Shown piece after piece: positions 43,998 through 52,285 of a stretch of 64,000 bases of DNA. Under the pieces are notes generated by a model. The model saw only the letters and a program-made list of their open reading frames with translations, searched no databases and had not been told where the DNA came from. Source of the stretch: Vicinamibacterales bacterium (GTDB lineage Bacteria > Acidobacteriota > Vicinamibacteria > Vicinamibacterales > Fen-181); NCBI GenBank assembly GCA_036504215.1, contig DASXVO010000046.1, positions 97,199 to 161,198 of the forward strand, in the 5' to 3' direction. A program made the translations under genes and the position numbers. The stretch's first letter is position 1. Every line of letters starts with the position of its first letter.

Positions 43998-44581
43998 AAC
44001 AACTCCTTGGTACTCGGCAGCGTGCGCCGCAGTTGCCGATCGCGCGAGCACGCCGTCCGGAGCGCCCGCCCGAACGCCTTGAAGACGGCCTCCACGCGGT
44101 GGTGCGACGACCTGCCGTAGAGCACCTTCACGTGCACGTTGCCGCGCACGCCGCGGGCGAAGCCGTCGAAGAAGTCCGCGATGAGCTCGGATTGCAGGTC
44201 GCCAACCCGTACGGCGCGAAGGCCGAGATCGACGACGGCGAAGGACCGCCCCCCGAGGTCGAGCGCGGCCACGCCGAGCGTCTCGTCCATGGGCATGAGG
44301 AAGTAGCCCGCCCGATTGATACCGCGCCGGCTGCCGAGCGCCGAGGACACCGCTTCTCCCAGGGCAATGCCCACATCCTCGACGGTGTGATGCTGATCGA
44401 CGTCGAGGTCTCCGTCGGCCTGGATCGTCAGGTCGAACGCCCCGTGGCGCGCGACCAGCTCGAGCATGTGGTCGAGAAAGCGGATCCCGGTGGACACCGC
44501 GGCGCGGCCTCGGCCCTCGATGCGGAAGTCCACCCGGATCGATGTCTCTTTGGTGTCTCGCGCGACTATTCCTCGGCGCAC
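43994..44581 (-). CDS. hisB: HisB, imidazoleglycerol-phosphate dehydratase
   Basis: A 195-residue monofunctional dehydratase, step six of the pathway. The metal-binding histidine clusters [12 protein letters not shown] and [14 protein letters not shown], and the [21 protein letters not shown] segment are complete. There is no HisN-type phosphatase domain, so histidinol-phosphatase must come from elsewhere. The start GTG at 44581 has GGAGG four bases upstream and overlaps the end of hisC by 16 bases; no ATG is available nearby. Its stop overlaps hisH. Confidence 0.94.
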   Translation of the reverse strand: MRRGIVARDTKETSIRVDFRIEGRGRAAVSTGIRFLDHMLELVARHGAFDLTIQADGDLDVDQHHTVEDVGIALGEAVSSALGSRRGINRAGYFLMPMDETLGVAALDLGGRSFAVVDLGLRAVRVGDLQSELIADFFDGFARGVRGNVHVKVLYGRSSHHRVEAVFKAFGRALRTACSRDRQLRRTLPSTKELL

Positions 44582-45600
44582 AGAACCTCCTCCATTGCCG
44601 CGAGGCAGATCCGCGTGTGCTCGACGACGCCCGCCGTGATCCGCACGCACCCGGTGCACCCGGGCTCGCCGGTGCGGTCCCGAATGAACACCCCTCGCGC
44701 CGCAAGCGCCTGGACGAGTGCGGCCGACCGATCACCCGCGTGCACCAACACGAAGTTCGCGTCGCTGCGCCAGCACGTGAGGCCGAACCTCGCGCAGTTC
44801 TCGTAGATCAACTCCCGCGACTCGGTCACCTGCGCGCAGTACCAATCGTGGTACTCGCGATCCGCGATCGCCGCGCGGACGCCTTCGATGGCGCACGCGT
44901 TCAAGCTGTAGGGCGGAATCGCGCGCTGCACGACCGACAGGGCGGCCGGCTGGGCGATGAGGCACCCGATCCTCAATGCGGCCAGCCCGTAGGCCTTTGC
45001 GAACGTCCGCCCGACGACGACGTTGTCGTGCGTGTCGAGCAGCGGCAGGAATGAACGGCTGCCGAAGTCGACGTAGGCCTCGTCGAGAAACACCAGCGCA
45101 CCGCGCGGGAGGGTTCTGGCAATCGCCGACACGTGCTCGCGGGCGATCGACAGGCCGGTCGGGTTGTTGGGGCTGCACAGGTAGACGACACGGGTGGCCG
45201 GCCCGATGGCCGCCTGAACCTCCTCGATTGGGAACCGGAAGCCGGGACCGGGCGGGATCGCGGTCACCCGTCCCCCGACGGCCCTGACGCACGCACCGTA
45301 CATGTCGAAGGTGGGTTCAGGAACGATGGCCTCGCCAACGGCATCGCCCGCTCGAATGCACGCGCTGGCGGTCGCCCAGATGCCCTCGTCCAGGCCGTTG
45401 ACGAGCGCGAGTCGTGACAGGGCGACACCGAACAGGTCGGCACAGGCGGCGAGCGCGGGCGCATAGTCCGGATAGAACGAGATCTGGGTGGCCCCGATCG
45501 CACGGATTGCCTCGAGCACCTTGGGCGAGCAGCCGGCGGTGTTCTCGTTCAGATGTAGACGCAGCCCTTCCCCGGGCTCTGCGACGCGCTGGTAGTCCAT
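44566..45600 (-). CDS. hisC: HisC, histidinol-phosphate aminotransferase
   Basis: A 344-residue PLP enzyme, fold type [21 protein letters not shown] begins the family pattern; [19 protein letters not shown] and the PLP lysine in [15 protein letters not shown] follow. It transfers an amino group from glutamate to imidazole-acetol phosphate. The ATG at 45600 has GGGAG upstream; the longer open frame runs antisense through hisD. The gene lies between hisD (20 bases) and hisB (overlapping), which fixes its role among similar aminotransferases. Confidence 0.94.
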   Translation of the reverse strand: MDYQRVAEPGEGLRLHLNENTAGCSPKVLEAIRAIGATQISFYPDYAPALAACADLFGVALSRLALVNGLDEGIWATASACIRAGDAVGEAIVPEPTFDMYGACVRAVGGRVTAIPPGPGFRFPIEEVQAAIGPATRVVYLCSPNNPTGLSIAREHVSAIARTLPRGALVFLDEAYVDFGSRSFLPLLDTHDNVVVGRTFAKAYGLAALRIGCLIAQPAALSVVQRAIPPYSLNACAIEGVRAAIADREYHDWYCAQVTESRELIYENCARFGLTCWRSDANFVLVHAGDRSAALVQALAARGVFIRDRTGEPGCTGCVRITAGVVEHTRICLAAMEEVLCAEE

Positions 45601-45620
45601 GTGTGCTCCCTCGGATCCGG

Positions 45621-46868
45621 CTACCGCTGTGACACCATTCTTGCTTCGATCGATCGCGCGTGAGCCTCCAGCCCCTCGGCTCGCGCCAAGGTCGTCACGG
45701 TGGGGGCGATCTCGTTCAGTCGCCCGACGCTCATCTGCTGCACGGCAATCACCCTGACGAAGTCGGCGGTGCTCAGGCCGCCACGGAACCTGGCGGCACC
45801 GGCGGTCGGAAGCACATGATTCGACCCCGTCGCGTAGTCTCCTGCTGCCGGCACCGTGGTCCCGCCCACGAAGATTGTTCCCGCCCGCGTGATGCCGCGC
45901 GAAGCATCGATGTCGGCACACAGCACGTGCTCGGGGGACAGCCGGTTCACGAGAGCCACTGCCTCGGCCCGATCCTTGGCGACGACGATCGCGCCGTGAA
46001 CGTAGAGCGCCGTTGCGGCGGGCCCCGACGCCGGGAGCCGCAGGGCAACCTCCCGCGCGACCTCGACGGCATACCCGCGGCGGGTGGTCACCAGGATGGC
46101 GCGGGCGTCGGGATCGTGCTCGGCCTGCGCGATGAGATCGGCGGCCACCCACGCGGCTGGAATCGTATCCGACAAGACGACGACCTCGGACGGCCCGGCG
46201 TGGAAGTCGATGGCGCACTCACCGGACACGAGGTCCTTGGCGGCAGCCACGTACCGGTTGCCCGGGCCCACGATCTTGTCCACGGCTGGAATCGTCTTCG
46301 TGCCGTAGGCGAACGCCGCGATTGCCTGGGCGCCGCCGACGCGGAACAGGCGCGTGACGCCTGCAGCCAGGGCGGCTGCCATCACCACCGGATCCGGGCG
46401 TGGGCTCGCCGCGAACACCTCGCGCACGCCGGCGACCCGCGCGGGGATGGCCGTCATCAGCAGCGACGAGGGGAGCGGGTACCGCCCTGCCGGCACGTAG
46501 CAGCCGACGCGGTCCAGCGGAACCACCCGCTCGGTGACGGTCAATCCATCCGCCACGCGAATGGTCGTCGTCCGTGGACGCTGAGCCCTCGCGACAATCC
46601 GGATGTTCCTGGCGGCGGCGGTGAGGGCTCGCCTGACGGCCGGCTTCACCGTGCGGGCTGCCTCGATCATCTCGCCCGGCGAGACCTCGAGCGGGCCGGT
46701 CAATCCATCGAGGCGGCGTGCGTAGCGCCGAAGCGCCGCATCCCCGCCGCGCCGGACCGCAGAGACAATGGCCGCAACGCGCCGGCGCACCGCCGGATCG
46801 CCTGATGGCCGTCGATCGAACAGGCCGGCCAGCGAGCGCGTGTCGGACGAATCGATGATTGGCAGCAT
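45621..46868 (-). CDS. hisD: HisD, histidinol dehydrogenase
   Basis: A 415-residue zinc enzyme that oxidises histidinol twice to histidine with NAD. GCYVPAGRYPLPSSLLMTAIPARVAGV, VDKIVGPGNRYVAAAKD, IDFHAGPSEVVVLSD and LIAQAEHDPDARAILVT carry the conserved active-site and zinc residues; NHVLPTAGAARFRGGLSTADFVR is the closing signature. ATG 46868 agrees with the family. It is separated from hisG by nine bases. Confidence 0.96.
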   Translation of the reverse strand: MLPIIDSSDTRSLAGLFDRRPSGDPAVRRRVAAIVSAVRRGGDAALRRYARRLDGLTGPLEVSPGEMIEAARTVKPAVRRALTAAARNIRIVARAQRPRTTTIRVADGLTVTERVVPLDRVGCYVPAGRYPLPSSLLMTAIPARVAGVREVFAASPRPDPVVMAAALAAGVTRLFRVGGAQAIAAFAYGTKTIPAVDKIVGPGNRYVAAAKDLVSGECAIDFHAGPSEVVVLSDTIPAAWVAADLIAQAEHDPDARAILVTTRRGYAVEVAREVALRLPASGPAATALYVHGAIVVAKDRAEAVALVNRLSPEHVLCADIDASRGITRAGTIFVGGTTVPAAGDYATGSNHVLPTAGAARFRGGLSTADFVRVIAVQQMSVGRLNEIAPTVTTLARAEGLEAHARSIEARMVSQR

Positions 46869-46877
46869 GCGCGTCTC

Positions 46878-47762
46878 CTACAGCACGATCTTGTTCAGCG
46901 GATACTCCACGATCCCCTGCGCGTTGGCGGCCTTGAGGCGCGGAATCAGGTCGCGCGCGGTCCGCTCGTCGATGATCGTGTTGATCGCCACCCAATCCGG
47001 GTCGCTCAGTGGCGACACCGTCGGCCTCTGGAGCGCCGGCAGGAGGCCGAGGATTGCCTCGACGTCCGTCGTCCTGGCGTTCAGCATGAGGCCGACGCGA
47101 CCGTGCGCCTCGATCGCGGCCCGCAGCATCAACGCGACGCTCTCGATCTTCGCGCGCTTCCATGGGTCGTCGAGCGCCGCCGGGTTCGCGATCAGCTGCG
47201 TGTTCGACTCCATCACCGTGTCGATGATCCGCAGCCGGTTGGCGCGCAGCGTCGAACCGGTCTCCGTGGCTTCGACGATCGCGTCGGCGAGCACGGGAGG
47301 CTTGACCTCGGTGGCGCCCCACGAGAACTCGACGTCCACCTTCACGCCCTTCCGGGAGAAGTAGCGCTCGGTGACGCGCACCAGCTCGGTGGCAATCGTC
47401 GCCCCTTCGAGATCGGCGGCGGTTTGGGCCGGCGACGCATCGGGCACCGCCAGCACCCATCGCACCTTGCCGAAGCTCTGTTTGGCGTAGATCAAGTCCG
47501 CGATCGGACATACGCGGCGGGCGGGATTCACCTCCAGTTGCTCGGCAATCCAGTCCTGGCCGGTCAGACCCGCGTCGAGGACGCCGTCCGCGACGTAGCG
47601 GGCCATTTCCTGCGCGCGGATGAGCAGGCACTCGAGCTCGGGGTCGTCGACGCCAGGGGCGTAGGAACGCGAGCTGACGTAGAGGTTGAAGCCGGCCCGT
47701 GCGAACAACTGGACCGTGGCATCCTGCAGCGAACCCTTCGGAATTCCGAGCTTGAGCGTCAT
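46878..47762 (-). CDS. hisG: HisG, ATP phosphoribosyltransferase (long form)
   Basis: A 294-residue enzyme for the first and committed step, joining ATP with [24 protein letters not shown] is the N-terminal signature, and [21 protein letters not shown] is the PRPP-binding loop region. The last 75 residues form the ACT-like regulatory domain found in the long form, so the enzyme should be inhibited by histidine and needs no HisZ. Start ATG 47762 overlaps the hisI stop as ATGA. Confidence 0.95.
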   Translation of the reverse strand: MTLKLGIPKGSLQDATVQLFARAGFNLYVSSRSYAPGVDDPELECLLIRAQEMARYVADGVLDAGLTGQDWIAEQLEVNPARRVCPIADLIYAKQSFGKVRWVLAVPDASPAQTAADLEGATIATELVRVTERYFSRKGVKVDVEFSWGATEVKPPVLADAIVEATETGSTLRANRLRIIDTVMESNTQLIANPAALDDPWKRAKIESVALMLRAAIEAHGRVGLMLNARTTDVEAILGLLPALQRPTVSPLSDPDWVAINTIIDERTARDLIPRLKAANAQGIVEYPLNKIVL

Positions 47763-48103
47763 CGCGCACCTCGCACGAGGGCCGCCTCGTCTGCCGGAAG
47801 TTCGCTGAAGAAGCAGCTCCGTTCGCCGGTGTGGCACACGTTCCCCTCGCCCTCGCGGGTGACCTTGAGGAGCACCGTGTCTCGATCGCAATCGACGAGA
47901 ATCTGCCGGACGCCGAGGCGATTGCCCGACGTTTCCCCCTTCATCCACAACCTGTTGCGCGTCCGGCTGAAGAACGTGGCGTAGCCCGTGTCGCGGGTGA
48001 GCGCGAGCGCCTCGTCGTTCATGAACCCGACCATCAAGACCTCGCCACTCTGCGCGTCCTGCACCACGGCCGGAATGAGCCCTGCCAGCTTGCTGAAATC
48101 CAC
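47759..48103 (-). CDS. hisI: HisI, phosphoribosyl-AMP cyclohydrolase
   Basis: A 114-residue single-domain enzyme, step three. [39 protein letters not shown], and the metal-binding parts [10 protein letters not shown] and [13 protein letters not shown] are present. No HisE pyrophosphatase domain is fused and no hisE gene is nearby, so step two is encoded elsewhere. Start is GTG 48103, with GGAGG just before; this gene is the first structural gene after the attenuator hairpin. Confidence 0.95.
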   Translation of the reverse strand: MDFSKLAGLIPAVVQDAQSGEVLMVGFMNDEALALTRDTGYATFFSRTRNRLWMKGETSGNRLGVRQILVDCDRDTVLLKVTREGEGNVCHTGERSCFFSELPADEAALVRGAR

Positions 48104-48117
48104 GTCTTCCTCCGGGC

Positions 48118-48151
48118 AAAAAAAACGGCCTCGCCGAAACCGGCGAGGCCG
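48118..48151 (-). terminator. Attenuator (rho-independent terminator) of the his operon
   Basis: On the minus strand an 11-base stem (48141-48151 with 48126-48136; core GGCCTCGCCG) with a four-base loop is followed directly by eight T (48118-48125). It ends 14 bases before the hisI GTG and lies after a His-rich leader peptide, so it should act as the terminator of a transcription attenuator. When charged His-tRNA is scarce, stalling in the leader should let an antiterminator form; its exact pairing was not solved here. Confidence 0.85.
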
Positions 48152-48185
48152 CATGTCGTTGTTGCTGCTCTTCCTGAGAGCTATT

Positions 48186-48260
48186 TCATGCGCACACGTC
48201 CGCCGGACCGCTGCTCGAGCGGTGATGGTGATGGCGGTGGGCGCGATGGACGAGTCGCAT
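48186..48260 (-). CDS. hisL: His operon leader peptide
   Basis: A 24-residue open frame (ATG 48260, TGA 48188-48186) in the leader of the his operon. It contains six histidines within nine residues, including four in a row ([11 protein letters not shown]). This composition is that of HisL peptides, whose translation measures His-tRNA supply. The frame starts about ten bases after the likely -10 element, so it may be translated from a nearly leaderless mRNA. It ends 35 bases before the attenuator stem. Confidence 0.85.
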   Translation of the reverse strand: MRLVHRAHRHHHHRSSSGPADVCA

Positions 48261-48270
48261 CTCTTCATCC

Positions 48271-48299
48271 AGAATACCGGGCAGTGGCTCGGGTGTCAA
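48271..48299 (-). promoter_or_regulatory. Promoter of the his operon
   Basis: TTGACA (minus strand, 48299-48294), a 17-base spacer and TATTCT (48276-48271) form a near-consensus housekeeping promoter. Transcription would begin near 48264, a few bases before the leader peptide ATG. It is divergent from the M28 peptidase gene, whose own -10-like element lies 43 bases away. Confidence 0.75.
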
Positions 48300-48354
48300 A
48301 CTGGGCGTGCAGCCGCGCGTCCCTGCCCGCGCGCTATTCGCTATACTCTGCTTC

Positions 48355-50439
48355 ATGACGTCACTGCGAACTCGCTCGGCCTTTCTGGTTGTCGTCTGCG
48401 CACTGACCCTGCTCGTCGTTCGCGCGGATCCCGTGCGCGCGCAGGGCGGGCCTCCGGCCAGAACCGCAGCCGAGCTGCTCTTGCCTCCCAACGTCCTGCG
48501 GGCACTCGACGCGGAACTCTCCGGCACGCTGATGCGCGACCACGTCGCCACGTTGGCCGGCATTCACCGGGTGCCTGCCACTCCGGGTTACCACGAAGCC
48601 GCCGAGTGGGTGATGGCGCGGGCGCGGGCTTATGGCCTGAGCGACGTCCATGTCGAGCAGTTCCCCGGCGACGGCAAGACATGGTTCGGCACGATGCGGG
48701 GAAACCGCGGGTGGCGGGTGGAAGGCGGCGAGTTGACGGAGACCTCGCCGCACGCCCGGCGCATCGGATCGTTCGATGATCTGAAGATGCTGGTCGCGGA
48801 CAATAGCGAGAGCGCCGACCTCACCGCCGAGTTGGTGGACGTGGGCGCCGGCACGTCCCCCCGCGACTACGAGGGTCGTGAGGTGAAAGGCCGCCTCGTG
48901 CTCTGCGATGGGTCGCCAGGCGTCGCTCACCGGCTTGCCGTCGAGGAGCGCGGCGCCGCCGGTCTCATCAGCTACAACTCGAACCAGAAGACCGGCTGGT
49001 GGCGCGATGACATCGACCTGATTCGGTGGGGCCACCTCGATTCGCGCGGACGCGCCAATGCGTTTGCGCTCATGGTCTCGGTGCGCGAAGCGCGCGACCT
49101 GCAGCGCCGGCTCGCCTCAGGCGAGAAGATCGTGCTCCATGCCGTGGTCCGCGCGGGAAACGACGACACCATCCCATACGAGACGGTGGTCGCAACGATT
49201 CCGGGAACCGATCCCTCCCGCGGCGAGATCGTGTACAGCTGCCACTTCGATCACCAGAAGCCCGCGGCAAACGACGACGCCAGCGGCTGTGCCGCCATCC
49301 TCGAGATTGGACGGGTTGTCAGGAAGCTGGTGGACACCCGGACGATTCCACCGCCGCTCCGGACGATTCGCTTCGTCTTTCCGTCCGAGATGACGGGAAC
49401 CATCGCGTACCTGGCAAAGTACCCGGACATCGCTTCGCGGATCACCGCGGCGATCCACCTCGACATGGTCGGCGGCAACCCGTTCGTGACCAAGTCGGTC
49501 CTGCACATCACGCGCTCTCCCTGGTCGATCTCGAGCGTGACCGACGATGTCGTCGAGACATTCGGACGCTACGTCATCGACGGGGCGTACCAGGGCACGG
49601 CCGATGGCGACTTCGCCGACGCGGTCCGCGAACCGAACGGCCCGAAGGACGCGCTGTGGGCGGACGTCACCGAGTACGAGAGCGGCAGCGACCACTGGAT
49701 CTACCAGGACGGAAGCTTCGGGGTTCCAACCATCTACCTGCGCGATTGGCCCGATATCTACATCCATACCAACAAGGACATCGTCGACAACGTCGATCCG
49801 ACGAAGATCAAGCGATCTGCCTTCATCGCGGCGACGAGCGGCTACTACCTGTCGCGACTCACGGCCCCATCGAGCGCCGGCGACGCCGCCCTTCCGTATC
49901 TGATGCTTGGCGGCGCCATGCGCCGCATGGCCGACGATGTGGCGCGAGCCTCGGTGTATGCATTCGGCAAGCCGGCCGACCCGCTCGACGCGGTCGCACT
50001 CGCGGTCGAGTCCGGCCGGCGGGAGGAGCGGCGCCTCGATTCGCTCTCGCGATTCGGCTACGCCCCGGCCGGGTCGCCCGGAGCGCAGGTTGTCGACGAG
50101 GTTCGCGGAAGTCTGAGGCGGATGCTTCCCCCCATGCGGCCGGCCGGCACCGGGGGCGACACGCGCGTGCCCGAACGAACCGTATCCCTGAAGGGTCCGT
50201 TGACACCGTCGGTCGACTGGGTGCGTGAAAAGGCCGGCGCGGCGGCGGTCACGCTCGCGATCGCGCGCCTCCCTCGGGGCGACGACGTGGCGTACGAGGT
50301 GGCCAACTTCATCAACGGGAAGCGGACGGTCAGTGAGATTCGGAGCGCGGTCAGCGCGGAGTTCGGGCCTGTCGATCTGAAGGTGGTGGCGGAGTACATC
50401 GAACTGCTCGCCAGGATCGGGGCGGTCACGCTGAAATAG
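48355..50439 (+). CDS. Exported M28-family zinc aminopeptidase with PA domain
   Basis: A 694-residue secreted peptidase. Signal peptide to about residue 31 (PVRAQ). A protease-associated domain (VKGRLVLCDGSPGVAHRLAVEERGAAGLI) is inserted before the M28 core: H297 and D299 (SCHFDHQ), ANDDASGCA, SEMTG, HLDMVGG and HTNKD supply the two-zinc site. The tail (FINGKRTVSEIRSAVSAEFG...ELLARIGAV) resembles a small winged-helix, PqqD-like, domain. It likely removes N-terminal residues in the periplasm. ATG 48355 was chosen over 48307 for the signal peptide; TATACT seven bases before it suggests a leaderless start. Confidence 0.88.
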   Translation: MTSLRTRSAFLVVVCALTLLVVRADPVRAQGGPPARTAAELLLPPNVLRALDAELSGTLMRDHVATLAGIHRVPATPGYHEAAEWVMARARAYGLSDVHVEQFPGDGKTWFGTMRGNRGWRVEGGELTETSPHARRIGSFDDLKMLVADNSESADLTAELVDVGAGTSPRDYEGREVKGRLVLCDGSPGVAHRLAVEERGAAGLISYNSNQKTGWWRDDIDLIRWGHLDSRGRANAFALMVSVREARDLQRRLASGEKIVLHAVVRAGNDDTIPYETVVATIPGTDPSRGEIVYSCHFDHQKPAANDDASGCAAILEIGRVVRKLVDTRTIPPPLRTIRFVFPSEMTGTIAYLAKYPDIASRITAAIHLDMVGGNPFVTKSVLHITRSPWSISSVTDDVVETFGRYVIDGAYQGTADGDFADAVREPNGPKDALWADVTEYESGSDHWIYQDGSFGVPTIYLRDWPDIYIHTNKDIVDNVDPTKIKRSAFIAATSGYYLSRLTAPSSAGDAALPYLMLGGAMRRMADDVARASVYAFGKPADPLDAVALAVESGRREERRLDSLSRFGYAPAGSPGAQVVDEVRGSLRRMLPPMRPAGTGGDTRVPERTVSLKGPLTPSVDWVREKAGAAAVTLAIARLPRGDDVAYEVANFINGKRTVSEIRSAVSAEFGPVDLKVVAEYIELLARIGAVTLK

Positions 50440-50491
50440 GCGGGCACGGCTTGCATCGCCGAAGCCGATCGGCGAAGGCGTGAGGCCCGCC
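50439..50491. terminator. Inverted repeat between convergent genes, likely bidirectional terminator
   Basis: Outer arms GGCGGGC (50439-50445) and GCCCGCC (50485-50491) enclose a second hairpin CGGCTT / AAGCCG (50447-50467). It fills the space between the M28 gene and the convergent DUF885 gene. There is no clear T run, so it may also be a dispersed repeat. Confidence 0.4.
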
Positions 50492-50492
50492 C

Positions 50493-52211
50493 CTACGAAA
50501 CCAGGTAGTGGCGGGCGGCGACGGGGCCGAGCCGCATCATGCCGTCCATGAACGCCCGCAGGTCGAACTGCTGGCCCTTCGTGGCGCGGGCCTGGTCGTA
50601 GACGGCGCGTATCTCGCGGTACCCGAGGTAATACGTCGTCAACTGCACGGGACTGGTGATGCTGCGCATCCACATGTTGGATGCCAGTTGGTCGCCCTGT
50701 AGCGCATCCTCTTTCACGAACCGCAGCACCTCGTCGCGTGACATCCCGCCGGTGTGGACGCTGATGTCCACGATCGTCCGGGCGATGTTCTCGAGCTGCT
50801 TCTTCAGGTGCGCCAGTCGCGCGAGTGGCGAACCCCACCCCTCGTCGAGCAGCAGGCGTTCGCAGAACGTTCCCCATCCCTCAACGTAAACATCGTCGGC
50901 AAACAGCGCGCGAACCTGGTGTGGATGCCGCGCCGCGTACTTCAGCTGTGTGTAGTGGCCGGGAATGAGCTCGTGCGCGGCAATCATCGTGTTGAAGTCG
51001 CGGTTGAAGTCGCGGAAGAACGACGCCGCCTGGGCGGGTGTGGCAGAGTCGGCCGGGACGGGCAGGAAGTAGAGCGTCTTCGCCTCGGGGGCGTAGGGGC
51101 CCGCCGCGTACACGCCACCGACGCTCTGACTGAGGAAGTACGACGGTGACGTCGAAACGAAGAGCGTGACCGGATCGGGCAGCGTCATGATGCGATGCTC
51201 CCTGACGAACGCCTCGAGCCGCTTGATCGTATCCAGCCAGTTCTCGACGTACTCTTTCGTGTTGCGATCCCCGTCGGCCGCGACGCGCTCGAACAATCGC
51301 TTCAAGACCTCGCGATCGTCGGTCGGAGGCTGCTCGCTCGCGATGATCGACTTCCAGACCTGGCGGCCGTAGGCCGCAGCTTCCACCTGTTTGGCCGCGA
51401 AATCGGCGCGAGCGCGTGCCAGCACCGCGGGCAGCGGTTCCTCGATGCCGGTGGTCCATCGAAACGCTGCCGCATAGTCGGCGCTGAGACGAGGAGACCC
51501 AGTGGCTGACGCCGCACGTGTGTCGAGAAACTGCGCCAGGTCGCGAAGTTCCGCGGCCGCCGCTGCGCCCGCCGTGCGAAGTGACGCCTCGGTTGCCGGC
51601 AGGCCCTTCGCTACGCTCGCGAGACCGGTCGCAAAGAAGTCGGCAGACGAGCGCGCCTGCTCCGCGGAAATGCGACACAGCTCGGGCGCGATGGTCTTTG
51701 GACCGGACGTCGCAAGGGCCTCACGTGCCTGCCTGGCCAGCCGCGGCATCAACCTCGTGCGCTTCACCACACGCTCGAGTCGGTCGGCGAGCGGCAGATC
51801 GTCGCGCACCAGCAGGAATGTACTCGCGTTCTCGACGATGGACGTCCAGTAGAGCGGGTCGCGCTCGGGCCGGTGCAACACGTCGAGCGCCAGGATCTCG
51901 CGCTGGAGTTGTCCGGTCAGCGCCTCTCCGTCGAGCCGGTCGTCCAGCGACACTCCGGGCGCCTGCATCGCCGGCGTCAACTGCTCGAGCGTATCCCGGT
52001 TGAAGCGGAGCCACGCCGACCGCCGCACCGGCGACAGATCTTCGAGTTGCGTGTCGAAGTCGTGCCGACCGGCCTGCGTCGCCAGACTCGGATAGGTCGA
52101 GAAGTACCGCTCGATGTATCCATGGACGATGGTCTGCACGTCGGGCGAGCCAGACCATGCGGATCCCGGCGCAATGCCCGACAGCAGGCAGACGAGAAGC
52201 AGGGTGCGCAT
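50493..52211 (-). CDS. Exported DUF885 protein, predicted metallopeptidase
   Basis: A 572-residue protein with a signal peptide (near AWSGS). The DUF885 fold is all helical and gluzincin-like; the zinc motif HELIPGH (H413, E414, H419) is intact, as is EGWGTFCERLLLDEGWG, which holds the third ligand and is highly conserved in the family. Probably a periplasmic carboxypeptidase or dipeptidase; substrate unknown. On the minus strand TAGAAT lies nine bases before the ATG, with no ribosome site, so the mRNA may be leaderless. Divergent from DUF4139. Confidence 0.88.
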   Translation of the reverse strand: MRTLLLVCLLSGIAPGSAWSGSPDVQTIVHGYIERYFSTYPSLATQAGRHDFDTQLEDLSPVRRSAWLRFNRDTLEQLTPAMQAPGVSLDDRLDGEALTGQLQREILALDVLHRPERDPLYWTSIVENASTFLLVRDDLPLADRLERVVKRTRLMPRLARQAREALATSGPKTIAPELCRISAEQARSSADFFATGLASVAKGLPATEASLRTAGAAAAAELRDLAQFLDTRAASATGSPRLSADYAAAFRWTTGIEEPLPAVLARARADFAAKQVEAAAYGRQVWKSIIASEQPPTDDREVLKRLFERVAADGDRNTKEYVENWLDTIKRLEAFVREHRIMTLPDPVTLFVSTSPSYFLSQSVGGVYAAGPYAPEAKTLYFLPVPADSATPAQAASFFRDFNRDFNTMIAAHELIPGHYTQLKYAARHPHQVRALFADDVYVEGWGTFCERLLLDEGWGSPLARLAHLKKQLENIARTIVDISVHTGGMSRDEVLRFVKEDALQGDQLASNMWMRSITSPVQLTTYYLGYREIRAVYDQARATKGQQFDLRAFMDGMMRLGPVAARHYLVS

Positions 52212-52285
52212 ATTGCCAGGATTCTACGTCAGTTCGACGGGTAAAATGGTCCCGGCGTCATGAGCGCGCCCTTCAGGAGTGCTGT

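Noticed and set aside
48186..48260. Run of four His codons as a cloning-tag artefact
   Set aside because: It lies in a natural leader between a promoter and a terminator directly before the his genes, which fully explains it.
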